NCBI GenBank assembly: GCA_019913005.1
Contig: JAIOHL010000157.1
Location: 62,001-126,000, forward strand
Length of the DNA: 64,000 nt
Direction of reading: 5' to 3'
DNA from: Anaerolineae bacterium
GTDB taxonomy: Bacteria; Chloroflexota; Anaerolineae; Aggregatilineales; J027
In this document: positions 53,961 through 63,260 of the stretch, piece after piece
Position numbering within the stretch: the stretch's first letter is position 1
Layout: each line of letters starts with the position of its first letter
Notes under the pieces: model-generated
Databases searched by the model: none
What the model saw: the letters and a program-made list of their open reading frames with translations, nothing else
What the model was told of the DNA's origin: nothing
Position numbers and translations under genes: made by a program

Positions 53961-54821
53961 TTAGGGTTCATCTGGTGATTCGGGTTCATCGGAAAGGCGA
54001 AATAGGCGCTCGGTTTCAGGGTCAATTCTGCCGTTACCCGCTCCTTGAAAATCTTGCATAAATGCTGCGATGCTTGGATAGCGTAGACGGGTGCGCGGGG
54101 TCATGGCACGCAAGAACACTGGCACAAGAATCGGCGGCAGGCCCTCCGGTGAAATCTTCTTACGAGCCAGTGGTTCAGGGTCATCAAAAGGAATGCGCCC
54201 TGTGAACAAATGATAGGCCAGCACGCCTAATGAAAAGACATCGTGCGGGGGTTCCGGCGAGGCATGATATACCACTTCGGGTGCCATATAAAACTGTTGC
54301 ATCAAACTGGGTGCTTTGGGGATCAACCCTAATTCACGTAGATGGGTCATGGGTAAATCGGACAGGGTGGCGTTGCCCTGTGCATCCAACAGCACATTGG
54401 TCGGTTTTACACTGCCATGCGCTACCTCTTGTTCGTGCAAAAAATGGAGGGCCGAGGCGATTTGGGTAATGACCTTAACAGCCGACGCACGGGGGATGGT
54501 TTTGCCTTCGACCAAATAACGATTCACGGAGCGAGCAGCCGCCATCGGCATTACAATACCCAGACGTCCATCTTCCGATTCAACGGCTTGGGAGATGGGG
54601 TGTAGCTGGGGGTGAGACAGACTGGCGGCAAATTCAATCAATTCGACTGCCGCGCCGCGCAAACCTTCACGACTGGTATCTACCTTATCCAAAACCTTTA
54701 GGGCCACAACTTCTTGAGTCTGCACATTCTGAGCCTTATGAACGGTGCCCATGTCACCGTCGCCCATCGCTGGCCCAAGCGTGTAACTGCCAAACAGGAA
54801 TGGAGGTGTTGAATCGGACAT
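53961..54821 (-). CDS. Ser/Thr kinase-like protein, predicted pseudokinase
   Basis: 286 residues, a Hanks-type kinase fold. Glycine loop GPAMGDGDMGTV, Lys42 in VALKVL and a Glu at 60 are present. The catalytic HRD is HGS (H135-G136-S137) in HGSVKPTN, so the base Asp is Ser, while K139 and N142 remain. DFG is DLP at 155. This points to a pseudokinase that may bind ATP but not phosphorylate. No membrane segment or sensor domain; it is followed by ppx 12 bases later and preceded by the TPR gene 21 bases before. A scaffold or regulator role in cell-wall control is an inference. Confidence 0.85.
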   Translation of the reverse strand: MSDSTPPFLFGSYTLGPAMGDGDMGTVHKAQNVQTQEVVALKVLDKVDTSREGLRGAAVELIEFAASLSHPQLHPISQAVESEDGRLGIVMPMAAARSVNRYLVEGKTIPRASAVKVITQIASALHFLHEQEVAHGSVKPTNVLLDAQGNATLSDLPMTHLRELGLIPKAPSLMQQFYMAPEVVYHASPEPPHDVFSLGVLAYHLFTGRIPFDDPEPLARKKISPEGLPPILVPVFLRAMTPRTRLRYPSIAAFMQDFQGAGNGRIDPETERLFRLSDEPESPDEP

Positions 54822-54842
54822 TTAAGATTCTCCCTGAAAATA

Positions 54843-56177
54843 TTAGGTGGGCGATTCGTCCACGTTGCCAATTCGTGCATTTAATTCGTCAATGGCGGCT
54901 TGGATTTGCTGATGAACCTTTTGGTCACGGTCACTCTTATCGGGATAATGTTCACTTAGAAATTTCCAGCCATCTAGGGACACCCGTAGTAAATTGGTAG
55001 GGTTGTCCAATTGCAAGACGGTTCGCAAACTTTCTGCCGCAGTGTTTTTGGCAAGGGCAGTTTCAGCCATTGCAATGTCCATTAAGTTAAAATAATCCCC
55101 CGGTGACCTGAGCAACTCGGCGTTTGCAAATGCAAGGGTCTTTTCAAATGCTTGCCTTGCTTGGTTTAACGCCCCGCTTTCCCAGTCATGAGTTTCACCC
55201 AGTTGTTTGGATTTCCATAAATAAAGGGTAGCTAAATTGCCGACAGGGTATGAAGATTTGGGGGTTATACCAAAGCCTTGCTCATAAGCATCAATGGCTT
55301 TATCGAAGCGTTTTGTGTCTCGATATAAGCCACCTAATGGTCCCCAATAGGATTCTTGATTGGGGTCGGTCAGGCGGTCATCGGCTACAAGGGCGCGTCG
55401 TAGGTGGCGTTCAGCTTGATCGTAGTAGGTGTTGATCCTAGCGGTGAGATTGGCGTCTTTCTGTCGCTGTAAGTCTTTGGCCTTGCGGCGTAACGCCACA
55501 CCCAAGCCTGCCCGCGCTGAGTGCCATTCTGGGTCTAGTTTCACCAATTCTTCTAAATGTTGGATCGCATTATCTAGTTTGTTGTTAATATAGTGAATTT
55601 CCACCCAGCCAGCCAAGTACAGCGCATAACGATTATTGGCGTCTAATTCCAAAACTTTGTTCACAAAATAATAGACTTGACCATAATTTCTAAGCAGCAT
55701 TTCATAGGTGGCTTGCTGCATGAGTTGGATAATCTGGACTAATTTAGCCACTTGTTGCGCAGTATCCGTTTTGACGGCGACCAGTGATTCTTCATAGGAT
55801 CGCTGATTTTGGGCATAACTTCGCCGGACTGTTTCCTCCCAAGAATCTTGATTTTTTGTGACCGCCTCCACTTTTGCTCTTAAAGTTTCAAATTCCTCCT
55901 GCGTATTGGCGATTTTTCGGATGCCATAGGCTGTTGCGAGTGCAATTCCTAGCCCAATAATGACCGAGACACCTTCAATAAAACTTAGGACAAGACCAGC
56001 CTCATTGGTACGGCAATCTTCATTATCGGGACATTTCGTAATTTCAACAGCACGACTCACACTGACAGCTACAAAATAGGCAAAAGCAACTAGGAGAATT
56101 ATGGCTGCGATTGGCAAAACCCAGTAGTCAAGAAAATGCAAAAATCCTTTCCATTTAGTGCCTGCTTTTGGCGGCAT
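54843..56177 (-). CDS. Membrane protein with TPR repeats
   Basis: 444 residues. Two membrane helices at about 18-40 and 68-90, an extracellular loop with two Cys (CPDNEDC), then a coiled coil at about 95-140 (FETLRAKVEAVTKN). TPR-like helices at 165-400 have motifs such as NNRYALYLAGWVEIHYINNKLDNAIQHLEELVKLDPEW. The TPR domain is predicted to be cytoplasmic. It probably provides a docking platform for the kinase-like neighbour. The DNA is somewhat more AT-rich than its neighbours. Confidence 0.8.
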   Translation of the reverse strand: MPPKAGTKWKGFLHFLDYWVLPIAAIILLVAFAYFVAVSVSRAVEITKCPDNEDCRTNEAGLVLSFIEGVSVIIGLGIALATAYGIRKIANTQEEFETLRAKVEAVTKNQDSWEETVRRSYAQNQRSYEESLVAVKTDTAQQVAKLVQIIQLMQQATYEMLLRNYGQVYYFVNKVLELDANNRYALYLAGWVEIHYINNKLDNAIQHLEELVKLDPEWHSARAGLGVALRRKAKDLQRQKDANLTARINTYYDQAERHLRRALVADDRLTDPNQESYWGPLGGLYRDTKRFDKAIDAYEQGFGITPKSSYPVGNLATLYLWKSKQLGETHDWESGALNQARQAFEKTLAFANAELLRSPGDYFNLMDIAMAETALAKNTAAESLRTVLQLDNPTNLLRVSLDGWKFLSEHYPDKSDRDQKVHQQIQAAIDELNARIGNVDESPT

Positions 56178-56202
56178 ATATGCTCCTCAATTTGTAAGTA
56201 AA

Positions 56203-57309
56203 CTAATCGGATGTATTTTGCTGCCGAAAATAAAGGTAGGTACGATACCCCCAATACAACAGCGGATTATACACCCGATCCCATGCGCCGATGGTACGGA
56301 CAACCCGCCCGCCCCAACCCCGCTTAAAACGATAGACCCCCCATAGGCCGTCCTCACGTTCTTCAAAATGTCGCTCCAAGTAAGCCTCATTTTCGTCGGG
56401 GATGCCATATAAGTCGTAAGTCGTTGCGCCTTGTTTTCTGGCCCATTCAATCGCCGCCCACTGTACCGCATAGGGAGCCATGCGCTGTCGTTCTTCATTG
56501 CTGCTTGCGCCATAGGGGTACCAACTGCGCTTGCCCAATGCAAAGACAAAAATTCCAGCAAGGTCTTTGGTTTGACCTGTGGTTTCGTCGGGATAACTTG
56601 CTATCAATAACGTCGCTTTGATGGGCGATGGGGCGGTTTTCTGCTCAATTAGCAGTTCATAGACCTGCTCATAATATTCTGGCACATGTACCCCGAATTC
56701 TTGGCGCTCGGAGGTCGTTTGGATCAAGCGATTGAAGCCGTCCACATCGGCGCGACTGCCCTCACGCACGGTGATTTCAAACTTCTCACTTTTGCGGATA
56801 TTGCGCCGGGTGCCCTGATTCATCCGTGCTAGAATCTTTTCGGTGGTCATGACCTCGCCCTTTTCATCACGTCCACCAATATCAAGCACAATGGTGCGCG
56901 GGGGTTGTACAGTTTGCGGACTAGGGCGGTGGCGTAACTTTTTCAATAATTCTGGCGGTACTTTATAACCGGGTTCAATTTTGCAAAACACGGCACGATG
57001 CTGGCGGGCAGCGCGGTCAATGAGTTTTAGAAGGGCCTTGACCTGACTAATGTCCTCCCAATTTACCAATGGCCCAAATGGGATATAGGCCATGCTGCCC
57101 AAACGGAAGGGCAGGCGACGGTATAAGATTTGTGCGCCAGCAATCAATTTGCCGTTATCTTTATCTAACAGCCCCACTTGTTGGGCTGTCCAGCCGAAAC
57201 CGGATTTAAAGACTCCCCATGTGCTGAGTTGCAAAAAATGGGCACGAGGGTGGGACGCCACAAACGCATCCCATGTTGCCTGATCCAGTTGAAGGGTTGT
57301 AGTGTACAT
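56203..57309 (-). CDS. FemAB/FemX-family aminoacyl-tRNA-dependent peptidyltransferase
   Basis: 368 residues, two GNAT-like folds. Conserved features: FLQLSTWGVFKSGFGW near the start, NQGTRRNIRKSEK, and the end QWAAIEWARKQGATTYDLYGIPDE. This matches the FemABX family, which adds amino acids to the peptidoglycan interpeptide bridge using aminoacyl-tRNA. Full length, no membrane helix. First gene of the operon FemAB-TPR-pseudokinase-ppx, with 25, 21 and 12 base gaps. Confidence 0.88.
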   Translation of the reverse strand: MYTTTLQLDQATWDAFVASHPRAHFLQLSTWGVFKSGFGWTAQQVGLLDKDNGKLIAGAQILYRRLPFRLGSMAYIPFGPLVNWEDISQVKALLKLIDRAARQHRAVFCKIEPGYKVPPELLKKLRHRPSPQTVQPPRTIVLDIGGRDEKGEVMTTEKILARMNQGTRRNIRKSEKFEITVREGSRADVDGFNRLIQTTSERQEFGVHVPEYYEQVYELLIEQKTAPSPIKATLLIASYPDETTGQTKDLAGIFVFALGKRSWYPYGASSNEERQRMAPYAVQWAAIEWARKQGATTYDLYGIPDENEAYLERHFEEREDGLWGVYRFKRGWGGRVVRTIGAWDRVYNPLLYWGYRTYLYFRQQNTSD

Positions 57310-57469
57310 AGTTCACTCGCAAAGATTGAGAAATAAGAAATTAAGCATGGTCGAATCTGCAAGAATTTATGAATTCTGAAAAATTCATGTAAAAAAATTC
57401 AAACGAACTTGAACTGTGTGATAATAAAAAAATTAACGTAGCTATCCTTGCACGTAGGAGTTAAGGACA

Positions 57470-57895
57470 TTGGCGACCAATTCCACCGGCTTGATGAAAC
57501 GTAGCTTTACCGATGGTCAGTATACCATTTCTCATCAGTTAGATTGGCTGCTAAAGGTATCCCTTGAAGGCCCGCTTGGTGAACGCGCAGGCATGGCGCT
57601 AGTCGGCTGGCTGACGGATTTTTTCGATTACCAAGAGGATACCTGCTATGTACTGCTGGATGCGAGTAATCTTGGCCCAGTAACTCCCAATATCCTACGC
57701 GAATTGGCAGTCTCATTGTACCATCCGCGTATTGGGGGCGTGGGGGTTTTGGGAGGTGTGCAGGGGCAACAGCGATTGGAAGTGCTGTTAGTCATTACCG
57801 AGCATAGTGAACAGGTCAAATTTTTTCAAAATTCCGCCGAAGCCGTAACATTTCTCCAAAATCTGCGGCGGGGCAAGCGCGTAGCCGAGCGATAA
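57470..57895 (+). CDS. STAS/SpoIIAA-like small protein
   Basis: 141 residues from TTG 57470 (AGGAG 9 bases upstream), or 133 from ATG 57494. Strand-helix order LLKVSLEGPLGERAGMALVGWLTDFF and CYVLLDASNLGPVTPNILRELAVSLY resembles a STAS/SpoIIAA-like domain. No anti-sigma partner is adjacent. It converges with the response-regulator operon. Confidence 0.6.
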   Translation: MATNSTGLMKRSFTDGQYTISHQLDWLLKVSLEGPLGERAGMALVGWLTDFFDYQEDTCYVLLDASNLGPVTPNILRELAVSLYHPRIGGVGVLGGVQGQQRLEVLLVITEHSEQVKFFQNSAEAVTFLQNLRRGKRVAER

Positions 57896-57898
57896 CCC

Positions 57899-58486
57899 TC
57901 AAGTGTTTGGATTAGGCGTAGGAGTAGCGCTGGGCGCACGATAGCGGCGGGGGCCATGTATATCAAAAATCAAACCATCTAATTTCTGCAAACATGTTGG
58001 GTCAGTGGTTATCCCTTGAACCAACTTAAATAATTCCATAAATCCATGTGGTTTAACCAAGAAGGCATTACATCCGCCACCAAATGCTTTGTGCATCATG
58101 CCCGGCTCGTCGTGCATGGTCGCCATCACAATCCGCGCTTCAGGCAGCAAAGGGCGTAAGGCTGCCAATAGTTCCATCCCCGATTGATCCGGCAGTTGAT
58201 GATCCAACATAATCAGCTTGATGTTATCCCCCAGTTGCCCCACAATTTCTAAGGCTTTTGAGCCGAGACCCGCGCCTTGCACTTCAAATTTGGCTTGCTG
58301 CAAGAGTCGCATCAAAAAATCACGGTTGGCGTGCTCATCGTCAATCACGAGGGCGCAAATACGCGGGGGCGTAGCTGGCTTAGGCTGAGTGGCCGCCGAG
58401 GTTTCGGCTTCAGCCTTTGCAATGGGGGGAGGAGTTTCCTCTGCTTTGGGGGCAGAGGAACTATTGGTCTCATCCGGGTTTGTCAT
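57899..58486 (-). CDS. Response regulator with an N-terminal low-complexity segment
   Basis: 195 residues from MTNPDETN, overlapping the upstream gene by 17 bases; a longer in-frame start lies at 58564. The first 45 residues are Ala/Pro/Glu-rich. The receiver follows with IDDEHANRD, acceptor Asp in LIMLDHQLPDQSG, Thr in VMATMHDEPG and Lys in LVKPHG. No output domain; short disordered tail. Last gene of a kinase-receiver-receiver operon. Confidence 0.88.
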   Translation of the reverse strand: MTNPDETNSSSAPKAEETPPPIAKAEAETSAATQPKPATPPRICALVIDDEHANRDFLMRLLQQAKFEVQGAGLGSKALEIVGQLGDNIKLIMLDHQLPDQSGMELLAALRPLLPEARIVMATMHDEPGMMHKAFGGGCNAFLVKPHGFMELFKLVQGITTDPTCLQKLDGLIFDIHGPRRYRAPSATPTPNPNT

Positions 58487-59333
58487 CGCTGTGCTCCATC
58501 TTTGGGGCCGAAGCAACGGGTTGGGTGCTCGGCGGTACAGGGGCAACTGGAACGACTGTCTCAACGACAGGTTCAGTTGCCGACGATAGGGTAGAGTCTC
58601 CGTTGGGTGCGCTCGGCGTTACCACTGTCGGCGGTGCGGCGGGTACAGCCGGAGTTTGTGTCACCGGAACGGATGGTGTAACAGGTGCTGCCGCCGGTGT
58701 TGGTGATGTGGTCGCGGCTGTTGGTGCCATTGGTGTTGCTGGTGTCGCTGGCAATGCTGCTGGTGGTGTCACAGGCGCAACGGGAGCGGTTGGTGCTGGA
58801 GTCGGCAGTGTAGGTGTAGCTGTTGGCACTGCCGGAGCTACTGGAACGGCTGACGCAGCGGGTGTCGCCGTGCTGCCTGCCACAGCCGGGTGGGTTTTGG
58901 GCAGCGTCAGTTGAGACGTAACAGGTTTTTGGACAGCAGCGACAGCGGGTTCGGGTTTGGCTTGAGGCTGCATATTGGAAGGGTCATATTTTGCCAACAG
59001 CGTGATGAATTGGCTAATGGGCAGCGGTTTGGGTAAATAATCGTTACAACCCGCTCCCAAGATACGTTCCTCGTCGCCGCGCATGGCGTAGGCAGTAATG
59101 GCAATTACGGGACGTTGGTCGCCTCTGGCCCGCATCCGTTTCACAACTTCAATGCCGTCCATTTCGCCTTCGAGTTGAATATCCATGAGGATCAAATGCG
59201 CGGTATCGGTCTGTAGTGCATCCAGAGCATCTTTACCGTTGCTGAATGAAACAACATCATGCCCACCGAGACGGGCGATGCGGCGCACCAGTTCAAGATT
59301 TACCGCGTTGTCTTCGACGTACATAATCCGCAT
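58470..59333 (-). CDS. Response regulator with a long Pro/Ala/Thr-rich tail
   Basis: 287 residues. Residues 1-120 are a CheY-like receiver: YVEDN, acceptor Asp in LILMDIQLEGEMDG, Thr in IAITAYAM, Lys in LPKPL. Residues 135-285 are nearly all Ala, Pro, Thr and Val (such as APTAPVAPVTPP), a disordered region of very biased composition. No output domain. It starts 12 bases after the kinase stop. The tail may keep the protein soluble or act as a tether. Confidence 0.88.
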   Translation of the reverse strand: MRIMYVEDNAVNLELVRRIARLGGHDVVSFSNGKDALDALQTDTAHLILMDIQLEGEMDGIEVVKRMRARGDQRPVIAITAYAMRGDEERILGAGCNDYLPKPLPISQFITLLAKYDPSNMQPQAKPEPAVAAVQKPVTSQLTLPKTHPAVAGSTATPAASAVPVAPAVPTATPTLPTPAPTAPVAPVTPPAALPATPATPMAPTAATTSPTPAAAPVTPSVPVTQTPAVPAAPPTVVTPSAPNGDSTLSSATEPVVETVVPVAPVPPSTQPVASAPKMEHSDDKPG

Positions 59334-59345
59334 AATGTCTTACCT

Positions 59346-60872
59346 TTATTGTGCTGCTTGGGCTGGAGCAGTCTCAACTTCGACCCACTCCGAGTCTGAG
59401 CCGGGTGCGAAATAACGGGGGAGAGCGACATAGAAGGTTGAGCCTTTGCCCAACTCACTTTCCACCCAAATGGCTCCATCCATCAAGTTCAAAAGCTGGC
59501 GTGAAATTGCCAGACCGAGTCCGGCACCCTGTCGCTGCTGCTTACGGCCACTTTCCCCTTGTTGGAAAGCTTCAAAGATCAAGTCTTGTTGATGTTTGGC
59601 GATACCAGCACCAGTATCTGTGACGGCGACAATGACGCGATTAGGTTCAGCTTCAAGCGAAAGGGTAATCGAACCTTCGTCGGTGAACTTGGCCGCATTA
59701 CTGTATAAATTTAACAAAACTTGACGGAAACGAATAGGGTCGGCCACAACCATGGGTAGTGGGTCGGGGGTACTCCGCAGCAATTTGACAGGCTTGCCGC
59801 CGACCAATCCAACCGCAGTTGAAAGCACACCTTTGAAGATTGGCTCCAATTCGACTGGTTGAATTTCGACTTCCAACCGTCCGGCATCAATTTTGCTGAG
59901 GTCGAGAATGTCATTGATAATGCTCAAGAGGTGTTTGCCGCTGGTGTAAATCTGATTCATATCTTTGCGATATTCAGGGGGGAGTTCTACCCCTTCATAC
60001 ATCAACGGGAAGTTGAGCATGGTATCGCTAAAACCGATAATTGCGTTGAGTGGTGTTCGCAATTCATGGCTCATATTGGCAAGGAACTGACCACGAAACT
60101 GCTTGGCGATTTCCGCTGCTTCACGTGCTCGATCCAAATCGGCATTTAAATGGCGAAGCTGCATAGTAAGACTTTGCTGCTTTAAAAGGCTCTTTTCGAC
60201 AGCCAATCGGCTTTCATGTAATTTAACGGCGGTTTCGCGTTCCTTGCGGTAACTGCCGAGTGCCCATTCAGCAATGCCGTATAATTCACCACTGGTTTGG
60301 GCCGAAATCGCGGCGGTCAACGTCATGAGAATGAGGGCAAATATCACCCCGTTGTTCATCACGAAATCACCGGTTCCGAGGAAGGGGATGCCTATAATCG
60401 CGGCAAAACTCAGCGTGAGCATAGCGAAGAGTGCTTGAGCCGACATGAGTGTCCCCGCGATGAAAATGACGAGGATACCCAAGAAAGGCACAAGCGTTTG
60501 GGTGTCGTCATTGTCAAACACCATCAAGACGGCGACTGTGAAAATTAGGCCGATAACGTAACTATAGGTGGCCCACTCATATCGCCCTTTCTTGAGGAAC
60601 TGCGAGGTAAGTCCGCTGCTGACCAAAATAGTGGCGATGGCGACGAAAATACTGGCCGCTGACTCTCCAACCTCTTGGGTGATAACGACTACAATCCAAA
60701 TAACTGCGAAAGCAAAAGCCAGCGTCGCTTTCCAGAGCAGTGATAAACGCTCGGTGCGAACCTCCTCAACAAATTGACTTTGCGAATACTCTGCAACAGC
60801 CGTTTGTTCTGTCGTTTCAGGCGCAGTGATTTCTGGTGATGTTGGCACAGGGGCCACTGCAAGCTCTGTCAC
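59346..60872 (-). CDS. Multi-pass membrane histidine kinase
   Basis: 508 residues. About six membrane helices at 45-205 form an integral sensor like those of MASE-type kinases. A coiled coil leads to HisKA with His in FLANMSHELRTPLNAIIGFSD. HATPase has NLYSNAAKFT, DTGAGI and GAGLGLAISR. No HAMP. It heads an operon with two receiver-only proteins, similar to the operon at 24.5-27.4 kb. The ligand is unknown. Confidence 0.9.
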   Translation of the reverse strand: MTELAVAPVPTSPEITAPETTEQTAVAEYSQSQFVEEVRTERLSLLWKATLAFAFAVIWIVVVITQEVGESAASIFVAIATILVSSGLTSQFLKKGRYEWATYSYVIGLIFTVAVLMVFDNDDTQTLVPFLGILVIFIAGTLMSAQALFAMLTLSFAAIIGIPFLGTGDFVMNNGVIFALILMTLTAAISAQTSGELYGIAEWALGSYRKERETAVKLHESRLAVEKSLLKQQSLTMQLRHLNADLDRAREAAEIAKQFRGQFLANMSHELRTPLNAIIGFSDTMLNFPLMYEGVELPPEYRKDMNQIYTSGKHLLSIINDILDLSKIDAGRLEVEIQPVELEPIFKGVLSTAVGLVGGKPVKLLRSTPDPLPMVVADPIRFRQVLLNLYSNAAKFTDEGSITLSLEAEPNRVIVAVTDTGAGIAKHQQDLIFEAFQQGESGRKQQRQGAGLGLAISRQLLNLMDGAIWVESELGKGSTFYVALPRYFAPGSDSEWVEVETAPAQAAQ

Positions 60873-61076
60873 TGAAACCTCCTAAACTTGTTTCCTGTCT
60901 TCACAGGCCTGTGGAAAAAATCCACTCGCTACATACCAAGATTAACAAAAGATGAGCATAACAAATTCTAGCTGAATTATAGTATGAATTCTACCTTTAT
61001 TCTTTATGTTTGGGATAAGTTATAGTTTTTTCAGGAATATTTCAGAAATGTCCAAACCGGGAAACAGGGGTATATA

Positions 61077-62465
61077 ATGTGGAAACCCTCACCTATTCAT
61101 CAATATCTCGTGGTCATTACTGTGGTTATGGCGACGACTGCTGGGTTGCTCCTACTGCGTGACATCTTAACGGTAGCTAATTCTTCGCTGATTTATTTGC
61201 TGATTGTTTTGTTGATAGCCATTCGCTCTGGAACGGGGCCATCACTTCTTGCAGCGGTTATTTGTTTTCTATCCTTTAATTTTTTCTTAATAAAGCCCTA
61301 TTATACGTTCTTGGTTTCAGATAGCCGCGAATTACTGGATTTGGTTGTCTTTCTGTTGGTCGCATTTTTAGGGGGGCAGCTCGCTTCAAATGCTCGTCAA
61401 CAAGCGGAAAATGCACGCCAGCGGGCTAACGAAAAAGAAATTCTACACAAATTAGCCAGTCTTTTTAATCAACTTTCCACCCGTGAAGGGGTTTATGAGG
61501 CGCTGCAAAAAGTGCTGTCCGAAGAACTGCATACCCGCCATGTCCATATGTTGCCCTATGCCACTGGCGTAATGCCGACTGACCAGACAGTATGTTATCT
61601 AGTGCTGGGGCAGGAAGAGAAAGTCTACGGAACTTTGTGTGTTGCTTTTAATGAACCCCCAACAGAGAGCCAACTCTCCCTGCTCAATACGAGCGCAATC
61701 CAAGCCCGTGTAGCGTTAGAACGCATCGAACTAACCGAAAAACTCAGCCGCACTCAAACCATTGAGGAGGCGGATCGGCTAAAGACAGCCTTGCTTCATG
61801 CGGTCTCTCACGATCTTCGTACCCCTATTACGATTATCAAGACCTCTGCCGCCAGTTTGTTAAGCCTGCGCCAGCATCTAGATGGGGAACAACAGAATGA
61901 GATGCTGACCGTCATTGAAAATGAGGCCGATCAGCTTGACCGTATGGTAGGGAATTTGCTGGATATGTCGCGTTTGCAGGCCGGTGCTTTATACCTTCAT
62001 TTGGAACTAAACTCATTGGAAGAGGTCATCGGCGATGTAGTGGCTCGGATGTATCAGCTACATAAAGCCGAACGCATCACGATGAATTTTCCTGATGATA
62101 TGCCCTTAGCGAAATTTGATTATGGTCTGATGTTGCAGGCAATCACTAATTTGGTTGAAAACGCCCTGCGTTATGAACCTGCCGAATCCAAAATCGAAGT
62201 GAATACAAGGGTTGACCACGACCAACAGATTGTATCGGTATCAGTGGTTAATCACGGCCCGACCATTCTGCCAGAGGTCACCCAACATCTTTTCGAGCCG
62301 TTTTATCATGGGCCGGGGGGGAATATCGGCTTGGGATTAGCCATTACCAAAGGTATTATTGAGGCGCATCAGGGGCAGATTAGAGTCCAAGATACTCCCG
62401 GCGGTGGAGCAACGTTTATGTTTACGCTGGCACTTCCCGCTGATTCAACAGGAGGAATCGTATGA
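61077..62465 (+). CDS. KdpD-like sensor histidine kinase without Usp domain
   Basis: 462 residues. Four membrane helices in a DUF4118-type region at about 8-115, a GAF-like domain at about 130-230 (LASLFNQLSTREGVYEAL), then HisKA with His in HAVSHDLRTPITIIKTS. HATPase has NLVENALRYEP and GLGLAITKGIIEAH. The N-terminal KdpD domain and the Usp domain of full-length KdpD (about 900 residues) are missing. The next gene overlaps by four bases, so the pair is a unit. No kdpFABC genes are in the window. Confidence 0.88.
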   Translation: MWKPSPIHQYLVVITVVMATTAGLLLLRDILTVANSSLIYLLIVLLIAIRSGTGPSLLAAVICFLSFNFFLIKPYYTFLVSDSRELLDLVVFLLVAFLGGQLASNARQQAENARQRANEKEILHKLASLFNQLSTREGVYEALQKVLSEELHTRHVHMLPYATGVMPTDQTVCYLVLGQEEKVYGTLCVAFNEPPTESQLSLLNTSAIQARVALERIELTEKLSRTQTIEEADRLKTALLHAVSHDLRTPITIIKTSAASLLSLRQHLDGEQQNEMLTVIENEADQLDRMVGNLLDMSRLQAGALYLHLELNSLEEVIGDVVARMYQLHKAERITMNFPDDMPLAKFDYGLMLQAITNLVENALRYEPAESKIEVNTRVDHDQQIVSVSVVNHGPTILPEVTQHLFEPFYHGPGGNIGLGLAITKGIIEAHQGQIRVQDTPGGGATFMFTLALPADSTGGIV

Positions 62466-63154
62466 AAATTCTGGTAGTGGATGACGAGCCACAGATTCGT
62501 AAATTGCTTAAAACGGGCTTAGGTGGCTATGGCTACGAGGTCATCACGGCGGCCAATGGTCAAGAAGCCCTTATTTTGGCGGCTCAACAAGCGCCTCAGT
62601 TGATTATTTTGGATATCTCACTGGGGTCGCCACCAGACGGGGTTGAAGTTTGTCGCAGTCTGCGTGAATGGTCAAAAACACCAATTATTATGCTATCGGT
62701 GCGGAATGAAGACAGGGCCAAAGTCACGGCTCTTGATGCAGGGGCGGATGACTACCTGACCAAACCCTTTAACCTTGAGGAATTACGCGCACGGATACAG
62801 GCCGTGCTGCGCCGAATGACGGTTGAACCAATCAGCAGCACCAAATCCGAAATTGTGGTGGGTGATTTGCGGATTGAGCTTGCTAAACATCGCGTATTTG
62901 TCCAAGAGGAAGAAGTCCATCTTACCCCTAAAGAATATGAACTACTGCGGATGTTAGCGACGCATTCGGGTCGGGTCTTAACACACGAGGCGATTCTCAA
63001 TCACGTTTGGGGGTCAGAATACAGCGGGATGGATCATTATGTGCGGGTCTTTGTCAATCAACTCCGCAAAAAACTCCGTGAGAACCCCGCACGGAATATT
63101 CGTTATATCCTTAATGAACCGGGTATTGGCTATCGGTTTATAGACATCGAATAA
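62462..63154 (+). CDS. OmpR/KdpE-family response regulator
   Basis: 230 residues. Receiver with VVDDE, acceptor Asp in LIILDISLGSPPDG (a longer loop than usual), Thr/Ser in MLSVRNEDR and Lys in LTKPF. The winged-helix DNA-binding domain at 130-228 has LTPKEYELLRMLATHSGRVLTHEAILNHVWG. Start ATG has AGGAGGAA 8 bases upstream and overlaps the kinase stop. This is the KdpE type, but the target genes are not here. Confidence 0.92.
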   Translation: MKILVVDDEPQIRKLLKTGLGGYGYEVITAANGQEALILAAQQAPQLIILDISLGSPPDGVEVCRSLREWSKTPIIMLSVRNEDRAKVTALDAGADDYLTKPFNLEELRARIQAVLRRMTVEPISSTKSEIVVGDLRIELAKHRVFVQEEEVHLTPKEYELLRMLATHSGRVLTHEAILNHVWGSEYSGMDHYVRVFVNQLRKKLRENPARNIRYILNEPGIGYRFIDIE

Positions 63155-63260
63155 ATCTTGATAAAAAATTTATACTCCACATCTAGGTCTTGAAATCTTC
63201 CTTATTCCGCCCTGCTACCATAGAAGACGTAAATCAACTGAAAGCGGCGGAGTTTTTGAT

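Noticed and set aside
61073-61078. TATAAT as promoter of the KdpD-like gene
   Set aside because: It overlaps the ATG start codon, so it cannot serve that start.
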